Shown here in pieces: positions 25,691-38,329 of a stretch of 64,000 nt of DNA. Position 1 is the first letter of the stretch. Every line of letters starts with the position of its first letter. A program made the position numbers and the translations under genes. Origin of the DNA: Halictus rubicundus (lineage: Eukaryota; Arthropoda; Insecta; Hymenoptera; Halictidae); contig NC_135151.1 in the NCBI RefSeq assembly GCF_050948215.1, positions 11,882,220-11,946,219 on the forward strand, written 5' to 3'. The notes under the pieces were generated by a model, which was given only the letters and a program-made list of their open reading frames with translations, had not been told where the DNA came from and made no database searches.

Positions 25691-28600
25691 ATATCTCTAA
25701 CTTGCGTAATTATTAAACTGTGAATCTTTATCATATTTTAATTAATTATTTTATAAAAATCGGAAGAAGGGAAGTATTCTTTTCATCGACTAGAATGCTG
25801 CTTGTGGTGAACCTAGAATAATAGCAGAATTAATTTTTTTTATTATACACGTTTTCTTGTTTAGTAATTACGAATCTCCGAACAACTTGCGTAGATACAT
25901 TGTCTTTTCTAGCTTGTAAATTCCTTTGCTTACTTTTAATCGCATGGCAAACGCTTATTAACGCCCGCTTTAGAATTTCTTTCACGACTACACTGCATAT
26001 TAATTTGCTAAAAGCAATAAAAATATGGATTAAACGTCGGGTTAAAGAGATAGTATGCAGTTTCAGCAAAAAATACGCGAATAGCATTTATATTTGTTGA
26101 ATTTTGTTGGCGAAGGATTGAACGAAAAATCTTTTTTGTCCGTCGTTACACATTTACTTAAAAGGTTACTTAAAATTAGAAATAGTATAATATCCTGTTT
26201 TTCACGGAGGTAATGCGTTTCAGCGAGTAAAGATTGTCGTTTAAACGAATGATTACAACAATCGCGTTAATTAAATTCTTTTGTACTACGATAACACTTC
26301 AGGAATAATTTCACGGATATTAAAAGCGTGGTCATAACCGTAAGGCGGAGATCATGTCTTTGACTATGATAATCGGGGTGTACAAGACAAGGGTACCAAC
26401 TTAATTTCGCACCATCCGCCTTTACGTCCGATGCGCATTTTATAACGACTAGATGGATTCTCAAATTTCCGCCCAACTTTACATAATATTACCGGAATTT
26501 TTTCAGCGTGCTCTAATGTAATTGGTATACAGATCATTTTTCAAGCCGTGAAAATTATTGCAAGCACGAATACGACAGTAACATAGATCGAAAGTTTCTT
26601 CAATCAGAAAGATAACAAATGGTAGTAGCGTGAAAGAATTTTTAATTAAAATTTAATTTTTTGTACGACATTTATATTCAAAAAATCGTTTTTCAATATT
26701 CTTTGAAGATTTTCATTTTTAAATATTTCATAGCTTATTTTCATTCAGCTTTTTACATAGCTTATTTTCATTTTTAATTTTAGTTACTAAGAATCCAAGT
26801 TAAACAATTCCATATTTGAGTACTACTATGTTATTTTTATGTAATTTTCAAAGTATAACATTTAAATCTTAAATAGTTTTTGTTTTTGTTTGCATTTTTG
26901 CGTGTTGTTGTGAAAGTTTCCCATCACTTTTGTTTCTCCAAAAGTGTATAAGAACAATACGTTTTGTGTCATGTCATGTGGTCGACTTCATCCAACATTT
27001 CACGAAGTTTGAAAACGAAATTTGCAACAATTTGTGAAATATTTAGAAAGGTATTTCCTACGCAATAGTTAACAGATAATATTAATTTTGCGTTCCTTTT
27101 ATTAAAAGTGCGCAATTTGCCACTTCATGTCTCCTAATATTTTACAGTTTCTGTTTTCTTTAATGTACTTACACTGGCATATGTAGTAATCAATTGTAAT
27201 AATTAATACAATTTTCTCTCAATTAAAAATCATTAAAATTAATTTGCATAAGCGATATAGGATTTTCATACGTTGACAAATGAAACAGATGAGACTTCTT
27301 CAAATAATCAGTCAAATATATCGCATGCCATTTACATTTTACCCGGATCGAAGGATTTCACAAATAATTTTATAACAAACTCTCATTTAGTCCAAATTTT
27401 AAATACTTTTAGCTTCAAAATAACATAATTGCGACAAGTACAATGACAGCCGTTTGTTTCAGTAAATACCCCCTAATACTTATTTAATTAGAGAAGAGGA
27501 TAATAATTACATCATTTTTTCATCTACATCCTTATAATAAACTGTTAATCATTTCTGTATATATTGTTTCCTTTCTTTTTAAAGTCTATACTTGATGCTC
27601 GTTAGGCAGTACGTGTACAACTTTCTTCAGCCTGATGTAAAATTTATACTTTTCAGTTTTTGAACGAACGATGAAACTTTAATTTTCATTTGACACTGTT
27701 TTATAACGACCAATGCTCCTACAAGAATAATAGATTTGTAATTTTCACGCAATATGTTTTTAAGATTCGTATGAATCCAATAGATTAAACTTATTGTAGA
27801 TATTTATTATGCATACATATACCTCGTAAAGCACGAGGAAGAACACGAAAAGTACTGGAACCCCGGACAGAGAAAAATGTGCAACGACTGCTTTATTATC
27901 TCACTCTCATCCCTGATACGGCGTAATATTTCTCGTATTAAAGCGCACGCAGCAGCAGACGCGCTTATGCGAATTTATTTCCCGATGGTGATGGCATGGC
28001 CAGCGTTCACCGTCGCGTCGGAAGAGAACGTCATCCGCGTAGTTTCGAACACCGTAGTACCTGCAAATGTTAAACAACAGCAACCGGGATACAAAGCGAT
28101 TGCAATCAGGTTGAAAGCTTGTCAGGTCCGACAAAGAGGATTAGCATTTTTACATAATGACGGATAAGACCACGAGGGTCAGATAAGTGCGCCTAATCTG
28201 TCAGTGGTCGTAGTTTTACGGTAGAACGGATAGCAGGAATTTTTCGAAATTCGAAGCAAATTAGAGGCACGGAAACCCTTCGGGATGCTGATTTCATTTC
28301 AAACAAGCTCTGAAACATAATCGTCCGAATCGTGTAGTGTACAAGTTTGCCATAAGTACATCTGTACAAAGTCGAAATATTACCGTATGGACAATTATTT
28401 AAAAATTTAAAAACTATTTAAAAATGATTGAACTTCGAGGTTATGACGAAATTCTTGCAAAAACAATTACTAAACGGAAATGTTAAGAACGCGGTTTAGA
28501 ATTTTGAATGTATACCAACTGTAATTTTGTAATATTTTATTTTAAGAAAAGGTAAAGTGCACTCTAGCTCAACCTTTGTATATATTGGAGTAAATTAATG

Positions 28601-29243
28601 TTTTTCCCGTTGATCATTTTAACAGTGATTCGTTTTACGCATGACCGTTATCAGCAATGATGGTCGACAGACGGCTTTCAATTTATCAGTAATTTTAAAT
28701 TAATTAACATAATTAATTTTAAATTGTGTAACGCGAATAATTTTAAGAAAAAATCAATGAAATTATTGTCTCCTCCCAATAATTCAATCACGAATTATTG
28801 TATCGTGAACATTACAACATACAAATGCGAATGTATATACTTATGCTCCTCGATTGAAAAGGAATAGGGAAAGCGATTCTAATCGTGAAATGAATGTTGT
28901 CAAGCTTCCCAAGGGTCCGTCGTCCGACGAAGATATCGAAAGTAATAAAGAGAGGCACACGAAGCAGACATGGCGTCGACATTCTATGGGTTGGTCGAAG
29001 TAGTCGTTGCTGTTGCCGTTGCCGTTGCCAGTGGAGGAAGAGGAGGCCGAACGTGGGGTTGCTACCTTTATGATATAATGGCATGGAAGCTTGCCATGAA
29101 GTTATACATACATATGTGTTCACTAAGCAACCCTCTTATACAGATAAATACGTCCGTGTGCTCGCTAGTACAGGCCTCGAAGTATGCGGGAGGCTTGTGG
29201 TCTTTCTCTCTAACTCCAACGTACCTACATACACTGACTCATC

Positions 29244-29715
29244 AAACTTTTTTATTTGAGCTTGTAATGAAAATTTAACATATGCGTTTTGTAGATCTAT
29301 GTTAGTTATACACACACTGAAAATTTCATCGAAATCAGTTGACGCAGATAAAAACGGCACGCATCGAAAGATGTTAGAATCTGTGGATTTTAATCAGAAA
29401 CTATTTTTAACTATTTGTAGCTCGTGTGTATATTAATCGATTTCATTAAAATTTTCAGCATGTGTATAACTAACATAAATCTACAAAACGCATATTTTAA
29501 ATTTTTATTACGTGCTCAAATAAAAAAATTATGGAAAATGCCTTTTTTATTGGCTCTTATAATTTCTTACAATTACAATTTTTACAAAATCTTTTTTACA
29601 CGTGATTCAGTAAACCAATTCTTCTAATTGCTCAAAAAAAGGTCAGTTCGTTTGGTCCAATTTAAAAAAAGTTATACTGTTTTAAAAGGCGTTCGAATAC
29701 TTTCGTGAGCCTGTG
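29244..29715. mobile_element. Truncated second copy of the 696-bp MITE
   Basis: From AAACTTTTTTATTTGAGC to GTGAGCCTG the sequence aligns to 21772-22467. About 190 bp of the left end is missing and there is a roughly 35-bp internal deletion after AATCAGAAACT. The right end is intact and followed by TA. Confidence 0.85.
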
Positions 29716-30818
29716 TACATACATATACATACGTACAAATGGCACAGCCCTCTGTAGCTGCGTACTCGCAGGCCACCCAGGGATACATACACGAACGCAG
29801 CACTCTAGGAAAAGTGCGTCGGGACGAAGCAGGCTATTTACTATGTGGTGGCCCAGGTATGTAGATACAGCTTTTAATGTCGAAAGGACTAACTTTTCTC
29901 CGACGAACCGAAGGACTGAAGGCCATTCGATGGGGACGATACGGTTCACAGATGGACAACATGGATCTTTTAAATACATGCACTACAGCCTTTTGAATAG
30001 TGTTAAAAATAAATGTTTCGATCTCTTCAACAAATACCAGATATTAGAAATAAACTATTCTATCAAATAGTACTTACGTTAAAAAATAGTATTTTACATA
30101 TTATTTTAATACAAACTAATTCACAAACTATTTCGACATGAATTATTAGACATTTGCATTATTAGACAGTGAAAATATGTCACTTTTTAGTATTTTGTTT
30201 CAAATTATTTCAAATTTTACTTAGCTCATAAGAGCATAACTATATACGATAATAAATGAAGAAGCGTTTTAGTTTATTGATATCCTGGAAAAGTTTATTT
30301 CATTTAATCTAATATAATATTAAAAATAACAAACACAATCTATTAAAAAATAAAAGAAAACGGTATTTGTCGTCATTATCAGTAGTCGGCATTACTAGAT
30401 TAAATAAAGGACATTAACTATTTACAACTGTGAAAATGCAATTCATAATATCAAAAACAGTGACAGTCAGTTTTTATGAATTTTCTCATTATCCTATTAT
30501 TTTTTATTCTATTTATTACGATTGTTTGTAGTATAAATGTATAAAATCGATACTCTCGAAAAATTATTATATAGACCACATATTCAATCTTTACACCGAT
30601 CGGTTTTATTTTATTAAAATAGTATATTTATTGTAATTAATTCTGCTCTAATAAAATAGCATTCACTTATAAAAATAAGATTTTCAATTGAGTAATTGAA
30701 TTTGAATATTCAATTTTGCGCTATCTTTTCCAATTGCGCATCTTTACGTTTCTGTCACGAGAATTAATAAATGAGAACTGCTTGAAGATTTTCTTGTAAA
30801 ATGATTTGATATACTTAC

Positions 30819-30894
30819 CTAGCGAGAAGTTACCGTGATCAAGTAGACGGCTTCTCCAGGGTAAAGCTTTTCCATCGCACTACAGTTAGACTGA
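30819..30894 (-). promoter_or_regulatory. Candidate distal first exon and core promoter of eya
   Basis: On the minus strand an arthropod initiator TCAGT (30894-30890) is preceded by an A/T box (ATTATATGC) roughly 25 bases upstream. About 70 bases later comes a consensus donor, GCTAG then GTAAGTATATC (last exon base 30819). An ATG at 30875 opens a short frame ending in TAG exactly at the donor. A second donor-like site (CACG then GTAACT, last base 30834) would instead leave that frame open and in phase with the first eya exon. No eya acceptor lies nearer than 12247, so this would be an 18.6-kb first intron. The splice is inferred. Confidence 0.35.
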
Positions 30895-33319
30895 CCTTCA
30901 TGAATATGCATATAATCGCGAATATGTACAAATTATAACAATACAATGTATTTTAACATTTTCACAAATATAAAATAATCTATTGTTGTTCGAGTCGTTC
31001 AAGTTTTGTAAAAATTACAAAGTTCAGTAATAAAATCTCCATAATACTTGCTTTATTTATACAACTTGCTTTATAACAACATATGCTTGTTTTACTTATT
31101 CGTTTTACTTAACATATTTCTTACCGTATTTTTATTTCATTCAAATAACATTAATTTTTAATGACATGAGAGTATTTTTGTATATGCCATAAAATAATAC
31201 GAAAGAATAGAGAAGTAAATACAAATACACACTCAGATATGAATTATTAGGTTTACATAAATAAGTGCACCAATTGAACTCAACCTACTCGTAGTGTCAG
31301 ATCAACTATAATTTGTCAATTTTGATAAAAAGTGGAAATTCCTCCTTTTTATGTGGAAAAAATGTTCTTTTGTTGCCTGTCAAACCGTACATCTTCACGG
31401 TAAGATCCTGTTAAAGTAAGTGGACATATGTGTAGAAATCCTGCGGGTGAGTTCAGCCCCAGCTAAGTAAGCGAGATCTCTCTCTCTCTCTCTCTCTCTC
31501 CCCCTCTCTTTCCTCTTTCACTCTTGCATGTACGTGAGGGTACGGATCACACACCAACACATCAATAGACATTCGTACGTAAACGCATACTGTCTTATAT
31601 GGGGTGTGCTGTGTCGAAAGTGTCATTCCTGTTGTCGGTTGAATTTATTGCTCTAGGAGCCCCACAGTTAAGAAAACAGAACTTTTACTGTTATACGACT
31701 TAGACATCCCAGCATGGCATAAGCAATAAAACCATTTTTGACATCCAGGACAACCGATGAATTTAAGTATTAATTATTTTGTATCGTCGGTAATTACAAT
31801 AATTTCATTCGTTGTATTCGCGTCAAAATTTACTTCACAAAGTTTCGTTCATTTTCTATAGAATGTGATGCCATTAACCGAAATTTAAGAAATCTTTATT
31901 TTACAGCATAATTAACTTGATTTACTGTTTACAACTTTAGGAGAGTAGAACGAACTTTCACGCGTCTTTACGATCACGGATCTTTATTATGTCGTAATAT
32001 TCATAAATCATTCGTTACATAGCAAGCTAATTTTCGAACACCCTATATGCATGTAACGCAGGCGCAGGCAGCTGTCACCTTACACCCATGGAGGAGGCAT
32101 GGGCTGCGGCGGCCATTCTCAACTTATCTCTAGGATCTTTGTAAACATGTCGTGAAATCCGAGTATTCAAGCAGTGGCGTAGATCGAGAGGTGGAAGGAC
32201 CCGTCAGAGTCTCCTCGAAGTAGGAATTAAAATCTTCAACGAATATGTTGAATACTGCAACATTGCGTGCGCATAGTTTCCTTGGCAATGAGTGCCATTG
32301 TGGCGACGTCATTAAATGGAGCATATTTTTGTTCTATGCTAATAAATGGACTTCAGGAGGTGCCACCATCTTTTTCACCCTCTTCCCTATCTCTTAATCT
32401 TCCTGCACAAGGCGATCATCCTTTAATTATTTTTTCTATTATAAAAATACCTCTGATGCTATAGAAATTTGTAGAGTATGTAAAAAGAATCTATATATAC
32501 TTTATTGTATAATAATTATTACTTGCTGCTTAATACTTATTTACAGTATGAAAATTATTATTATTACTATTATTATATTGAAAAAGTTTTCTAAAATTTT
32601 GTAATATTCATACAAAGTACAATTATAGAAACCATCAAAAACAGTAAATAATTTATTTAGAAATGATGTGGTCAATGAAATAGTAGCTACAAAAGCAAAT
32701 TTTTATATGTTTAAATATGGCAGAAGAGAAAAAATTCTTCTAAAATATGTAAACTCCGTTTATGAGTTAATTCCTCAAAGATGACATTATTTAATCATAT
32801 TATCAAAACCTGTTCAGCACATTTTGACATGGCTCAATAAATATAGTATCAATATATTATTATTACATGTTGTTTCGAAACTGTTGAAGGTTCCGCGCTC
32901 GGGACTTGCCAGACAAGAACCACAGCAACGTGAAACATAATACAAGTTGCACCAGCCAGTCCTAAGCTCAGCCATGCGAAGCAGCCAGCGGCTAAGAAAC
33001 GCGACGTACGAATCAGATTACATCTTGCGTTGCTGCTTATCTTTATTCTTCGCTTTACCTCGCTTCAATTCACTTCATTTCGCTTCAGTGACAACCCTTC
33101 GATTGGCATCTTATAACCGGCCTTCAATATGCTCTCCATAAAAAAGTGCTCTAAAAAGTTTTTAACGGTCGGATACTTTACTTTTTCTGGTAATTTTAAA
33201 TTTGGCTGCTCATCTTGAAACTATCTGTTAGTTAAATAAATATTTTACCGTTATGTTCTAAAATAATACAGGTAAAAGGTACAAAAAATGCTTGATTCAT
33301 AGCTTTAATTTAAAAAAAT
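30895..33319. other. Intergenic region between eya 5' side and NF-YC 3' end
   Basis: AT-rich; apart from the (TC)n tract and moderately GC-rich patches near 31440-31660, 32050-32300 and 32890-33110 I see no exon or repeat that can be supported. Confidence 0.5.
31477..31500. repeat. (TC)12 microsatellite
   Basis: Twelve uninterrupted TC units, followed by CCCCCTCTCTTTCC. The opposite strand is a GAGA tract, which in insects can act as a GAGA-factor binding site. Confidence 0.9.
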
Positions 33320-33325
33320 TTTATT
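33320..33325 (-). terminator. Poly(A) signal of NF-YC
   Basis: AATAAA on the minus strand about 95 bases downstream of the NF-YC stop codon. Confidence 0.5.
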
Positions 33326-33420
33326 CCTTACCATATAAGCTTACATTTACTGTTTTATCCTGTATTTGTGTTTAGGATTATATTACTAGATATTAAATAT
33401 TCCTTAAAATTAATTAACGT

Positions 33421-34798
33421 TTACTCATTGTCGGTTTCGCTTGCTTGTAGAAAAACAGGTGCTTGGGTGCCTTGCGCGACTTGTATTAATTGGGGTTGAG
33501 CTTGTATCGGAGCAGTTTGAATTATGATTGGCTGATTACTTCCACCCTGAACTTGCATTCGTATCATTTGAAGTTGTTGAGGTGTCAGTTGTATCTGAAA
33601 AGAAACCCAAGCGTGAATAATGATAAATTAGTTTACTGATTGCCATAATAAACATACATACAGGTATTTGCTGTATTTCTCCACTGGGTGTTACAATTTG
33701 TTGCACTATTTGTATACCACCAGTTTGTGTAGTAGGTGTTTGTTGAGGTTGTTGTAATTGTATGACTTGTTGTCCCGATGTTTGCTGTGGACTTTGTACT
33801 GTCACTGTTTGTGTCGTACTTGCACTATTACTTTCCTAAGTTTCAATTTAAAATCAAACAGATGATTAAATAATTAAGTAAATTATTAATACGTTTTTCT
33901 TGCAGAAATAAGTAATATACCTGTTCTACTGGGCTACCTATATTGATTGTCTGAATTTGTCCTGTAGAAGGTTGTACAATTTGTATGGGTTGTGTTGTTG
34001 TATTACTACTTTGTACATTTTGATTAGCAGACACCTGTTGCTGTGCTAATTGAAAGTAGTAATGTACCTGGTCTGAGTTCATAGATGTACGTACAGTACT
34101 TTCACCTTGTGCTTTACTTTGTTTCAACTCATCTCTAGGCACTATATCAATAAGAAAATCAAATTGATCGTACTTAGTTATTGCCATTGCAATATCATTT
34201 CGCTGAAGTGTACGTCTCTTATTATCTTCCGTGTGAACCCATGCCCTTAGTGTTAACTCATGTATAAAAATTTCTGCTGCCTTAGAGAACAGCATAGGTG
34301 CTTCTGCACTTATCATTTTCACATCACCATCCAATTTCATTATTTTCTTTATCCTTGCTAATGGTAATGATTGTGTTTTCAGGTCCATCTGTGAATGCAT
34401 TAAACCATTGGTATTAGTCATACAAAATTCAAAGTATTATTTATTTAATACTTACAGTAGTGATTTTTTTAATTTCCTCTGTAACCTTTGGCCAAAATTG
34501 TGCCAAAGCTTGTTGGGCTTCTGAATTACCTGGTGATGCAATTTGTAGATCTCCATTGGAATCTCCCTCGACTTCACTATCTTGGTTACTGTATAATTTA
34601 AAATGACAACCATTAGTAATGCCGTTATTACAATCAAATAAGAAGTTGTGTATTTAATTGGTTTTATCGTTTAGCAACTTAATGTACGGTACATCCTTCT
34701 AAGCTACATTAACAATACAAATAATTTCAGAAATGTACATAACCTAACATTGAGAAAGTAAATATTCTTACTTACGCATTCACAAAAAATAGCGACAT
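33421..34798 (-). CDS. Nf-YC: Nuclear transcription factor Y subunit C (NF-YC)
   Basis: Five exons join in phase on the minus strand: 34798-34776, 34588-34456, 34388-33921, 33835-33662 and 33594-33421, giving 972 nt or 323 residues plus stop. The first exon codes only MSLFFVN plus two bases before GTAAGTAAG. Residues about 38-140 form the H2A-like histone fold, with FWPKVTEEI, LARIKKIMKLDGDVKMISAE, MLFSKAAEIFIHELTLRAW and QRNDIAMAITKYDQFDFLID. The rest is Gln-rich, as in NF-YC activation domains. NF-YC pairs with NF-YB, and the dimer with NF-YA binds CCAAT boxes. The exon-3 ATG (34388) could be an alternative start, but it would remove conserved FWP-type residues, so the upstream ATG is preferred. 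Confidence 0.95.
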
Positions 34799-35423
34799 TT
34801 TTTATGAGTTAATTTTGAAACAATATAAAACAAAATTTGTTATACTCTAAATACCATCCTGCAGCTTTTAATTAACACCAATTAACTTACAAATATTTTA
34901 GTTTATTCACAATCACTGGAATTCACAACAGATTTATTGTTTGCACCAGCAAATGTGCTGCCTTCGCTATAGTCGACTTTATTTTGCGTTATAGTTCAAT
35001 GTATCTATCAAAGATGGCAATAACATATATCTGTTATGGCGGATATCGATAATGCAGATTCCTATTTTAGCAATATTACATCATCTTTAGACACCGACGA
35101 GATATTTACAAAGACTGCCAGCACAGACGAGGTACAGGAGTAGACCAATCACCTAATGTACTTTTTTGTCTCACGTCCGCGGGGCTCTAGAGCACCCTTA
35201 CCATTTTTGTGTCACATTCTACCGTATCGGTCGGAACTAGTATTGTGGAACCAATATCACAGACGAGATGTACGAGTACGCCAGTCACAATATACTGTTT
35301 CGTGTCGCACGGTATGAAATACCGAGTAATTAGAAATCTTAATGAGAATCGAGTATCTTGTATACTTCGAATAATCATGCATAAAAGTTACTTTGACATG
35401 CTTTAAGACGTGCTCAAGACATG

Positions 35424-37905
35424 CTTTAAAAGTTACTCTGTATCCCGAGTACTATTAGCCATTTTTACTAAAAAGATTAGGTGGTAAGATAGCCAAGAGG
35501 GTATTCGACAGCATCATTCGTAAGAGGAATTCTTACAATCGTTAAACAAGCAGAGACAATAAATTTATCAGTGTACATTTATCCGTGGTTCAAAAGTTAT
35601 TCTGTACCTTGAGTTTTACTAAACTTCATCTTTCTTTACTAAAAAATTAGGTGACAAGATGGTCAAGGCAGTGCTCGTCGACATCATTGGCGAAAGGAAT
35701 TGTTATAAACATTAAACAGCCAGAAACAATAAATTTATCAGTGAATTGTGCACGATAAAATAATGCGTACGAATATTCATGATTTAAAAGTTATTCTCTA
35801 TCTCGAGTTCTATAATTTATTTTTACTAAATAATTAAATGGCAAGATGGTCAAGGGATTGCACGTCGACATCATTGGCGAAAGGAATTGTTATAAACATT
35901 TATATTATAACAGGAGGTACGGTTTATACAAACGGCGAGATGATAAGGCGGTAAATCAAGCGAGCCAAGGACGATGGGCAGCGGATTTGATATTTCGGAA
36001 TTTTGGAAACGATGGCCTCGCGACAAGTATGACAACAGACGTAAACAAAAGGTTTACGTTCACCCGAGGCCGGCCTCGAGCTCGACCAGCTGAGCTATTG
36101 TCAACGCCGGGACACGGTCGCACCGAGGCAGTTCTTATATGGATGCCATAAACTTTTTGTTTGGTAATCCACATAAGAACTGTGGTGGCCCGAAATGGTT
36201 TTTGCGTTACCGGAGTTACCTGTACGATAAATTAATGCGTGCGAATATTCATGGCTTGAAAGTTATTCTATATCTCGGTTTCTATAATTTATTTTTACTA
36301 AATAATTAGTTAGCATGATGGTCAAGGGAGTGCTTATCGACATCATTGGCGAAAGGAATTGTTATAAACATTAAAGAGCCACAAATAACAAATTTTACAG
36401 TGAACTGCGTACATAAATTAATGCGTACGAATATTCATGGCTTAAAAGTTATTTTATATCTCGGTTTCTATAATTTATTTTTACTAAATAATTAGTTAGC
36501 AAGATGGTCAAGGGATTGTTGGTTGATACCATTACCAAAAGAAATTGTTATAAACATTAAACAGTCAGAAATAATAAATTTTACAGTGAATTGCGTACGA
36601 TAAATTAATACGTACGAATATTCATGGCTTAAAAGTTATTCTATATCTCGGTTTCTATAATTTATTTTTACTAAATAATTAGTTAGCAAGATGGTCAAGG
36701 GATTGCTGGTTGATACCATTACCAAAAGAAATTGTTACAAACATTAAACAGTCAGAAATAATAAATTTTACAGTGAATTCCGTACGATAAATTACTGCGT
36801 GCGAATATTCGTAAATTAAAAGTTACTCTGTATTTCGAGTTCTATAATTTATTTTTACTAAAAAATTAAATGGCAAGATGGTCAAGGGAGTACTTATCGA
36901 CATCATTGGCGAAAAGAATTGTTATAAACATTAAACAGTCAGAAATAATAAATTTTACAGTGAATTGCGTACGATAAATTACTGTGTGCGAATATTCGTA
37001 AATTAATAGTTACTCTGTATTTCGAGTTCTATAATTTATTTTTACTAAATAATTAAATGGCAAGATGGTCAAGGGAGTATGTACTTATCGACATCATTGG
37101 CGAAAAGAATTGTTATAAACATTAAACAGTTAGAAATAATAAATTTTACAGTGAATTACGTACGATAAATTACTGCGTGCGAATATTCGTAAATTAAAAG
37201 TTACTCTGTATTTCGAGTTCTATAATTTATTTTTACTAAATAATTAAATGGCAAGATGGTCAAGGGAGTACTTATCGACATCATTGGCGAAAAGAATTGT
37301 TATAAACATTAAACAGTCAGAAATAATAAATTTTACAGTGCATTGCGTACGATAAATTACTGCGTGCGAATATTCGTAAATTAAAAGTTACTCTGTATTT
37401 CGAGTTCTATAATTTATTTTTACTAAAAAATTAAATGGCAAGATGGTCAAGGGAGTACTTATCGACATCATTGGCGAAAAGAATTGTTATAAACATTAAA
37501 CAGTTAGAAATAGTAAATTTTACAGTGAATTCTGTACGATAAATTACTGCGTGCGAATATTCGTAAATTAAAAGTTACTCTGTATTTCGAGTTCTACAAT
37601 TTATTTTTACTAAAAAATTAAATGGCAAGATGGTCAAGGGATTGCTTGTTGATACCATTACCAAAAGAAATTGTTATAAACATTAAACAGTCAGAAATAA
37701 TAAATTTATCAGTGAAATGTGTTCGATAAATTAATACGTGCGAATATTCATGGTTCAAAAGTTACTCTGTATCTCGAGATCTATTAGGTATTTTTACTAA
37801 AAAATTAGATGGCAAGATGGTCAAGGGATTGCTTGTTGATACCATTACCAAAAGAAATTGTTATAAACATTAAGCAGCCAGAAATAACAAATTTATCAAT
37901 AATTA
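35424..37905. repeat. Tandem array of about 185-bp units
   Basis: Roughly twelve copies of a unit containing GTTACTCTGTATTTCGAGTT, ATTTATTTTTACTAAATAAT, GGCAAGATGGTCAAGGG and GAATTGTTATAAACATTAAA. The GATGGTCAAGGG block recurs near 35658, 35843, 36320, 36505, 36690, 36877, 37064, 37258, 37442, 37630 and 37816, after a diverged first copy near 35484. Two variants exist: one reads ATCGACATCATTGGCGAAA, the other TTGATACCATTACCAAAAG, in small groups. One copy is broken by the segment at 35901-36221. The array ends where the GC-rich segment at 37.92 kb begins. Confidence 0.9.
35901..36221 (-). mobile_element. Inserted segment with tRNA-like A box (possible SINE fragment)
   Basis: A GC-richer 320-bp segment replaces about 50 bp of one 185-bp unit. 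On the minus strand it contains TAGCTCAGCTGGTCGAGC (A box TAGCTCAGCTGG at 36097-36086), a perfect tRNA-type A box, preceded by GCGTTGACAA. A downstream B box is only weakly matched (GGGTGAACG). The tRNA body is not intact, so this is not a tRNA gene. A tRNA-derived SINE head is the likely source. Confidence 0.45.
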
Positions 37906-37993
37906 CTATCGCGGCGATCGAAGTCTGGCGAAGTTAGTTTGGGGTGGGGGAGTTGCGCACCGCGCACCGCGCACCCCACCACGGCGTCCGCGC

Positions 37994-38260
37994 TCAGTCA
38001 GTCAGTCGTGGTGCGCACTCAGGACGGAACGGGAGGGCTCCGGGACCAGAAGGACGAAGGACCTTGCAGTTGACCAGAGGTTCTCCAGAGCTGCCCTGGC
38101 CCACCCTGGCCTACCCTCACCTACCTTCGAGTGGACCAGGGATCCTCCAGAGCTGCAGTGGACATCACTGGTCAACCCTGGTCCACCTTAAGCTGGTTCG
38201 CGGTCGGACAGCGGTTCCTGGAAGCCGTCTCCGCTCACCTTGGTCAACTTTCAACAGCTG
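37994..38260 (+). promoter_or_regulatory. Candidate promoter and first exon of a repeat-containing non-coding RNA
   Basis: The GC-rich segment begins with GCGCACC repeats (37955-37976), then a triple TCAGTCAGTCAGTC initiator-like run at 37994. It ends at CAACAGCTG followed by the strong donor GTAAGTGAC (38261). Internally it has direct repeats around GACCAG..TTCTCCAGAGCTGC. A long frame through it starts only at GTG and has no family features. It lies just upstream, on the plus strand, of the foldback element and the hairpin macrosatellite. Confidence 0.35.
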
Positions 38261-38329
38261 GTAAGTGACAATACAAATATACATTTTCTATTTTGGTATA
38301 TGTGTTTATTCAACGAAAGCCGTCAATTA

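Larger units (their letters stand above)
12247..30818. other. Long non-coding stretch upstream of eya coding exons (probable first intron)
   Basis: About 18.6 kb without an exon I can support. It holds the MITEs, GC-rich island and candidate splice sites listed separately; the rest is AT-rich sequence in which I see nothing specific. Because the first eya coding exon begins with an acceptor (polypyrimidine stretch, then CACGTAG at 12247), this interval is most simply the first eya intron and would hold its enhancers. Confidence 0.5.

Noticed and set aside
28970..29278. 102-codon frame with repeated Val-Ala
   Set aside because: Driven by a GTTGCC microsatellite and then runs into a MITE; not a gene.
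36060..36130. tRNA gene
   Set aside because: The A box is perfect but there is no complete cloverleaf or good B box; kept as SINE-like only.
37944..38264. 106-codon frame over the GC-rich segment
   Set aside because: It begins only with GTG, is low-complexity, and overlaps a strong splice donor; treated as candidate non-coding exon.
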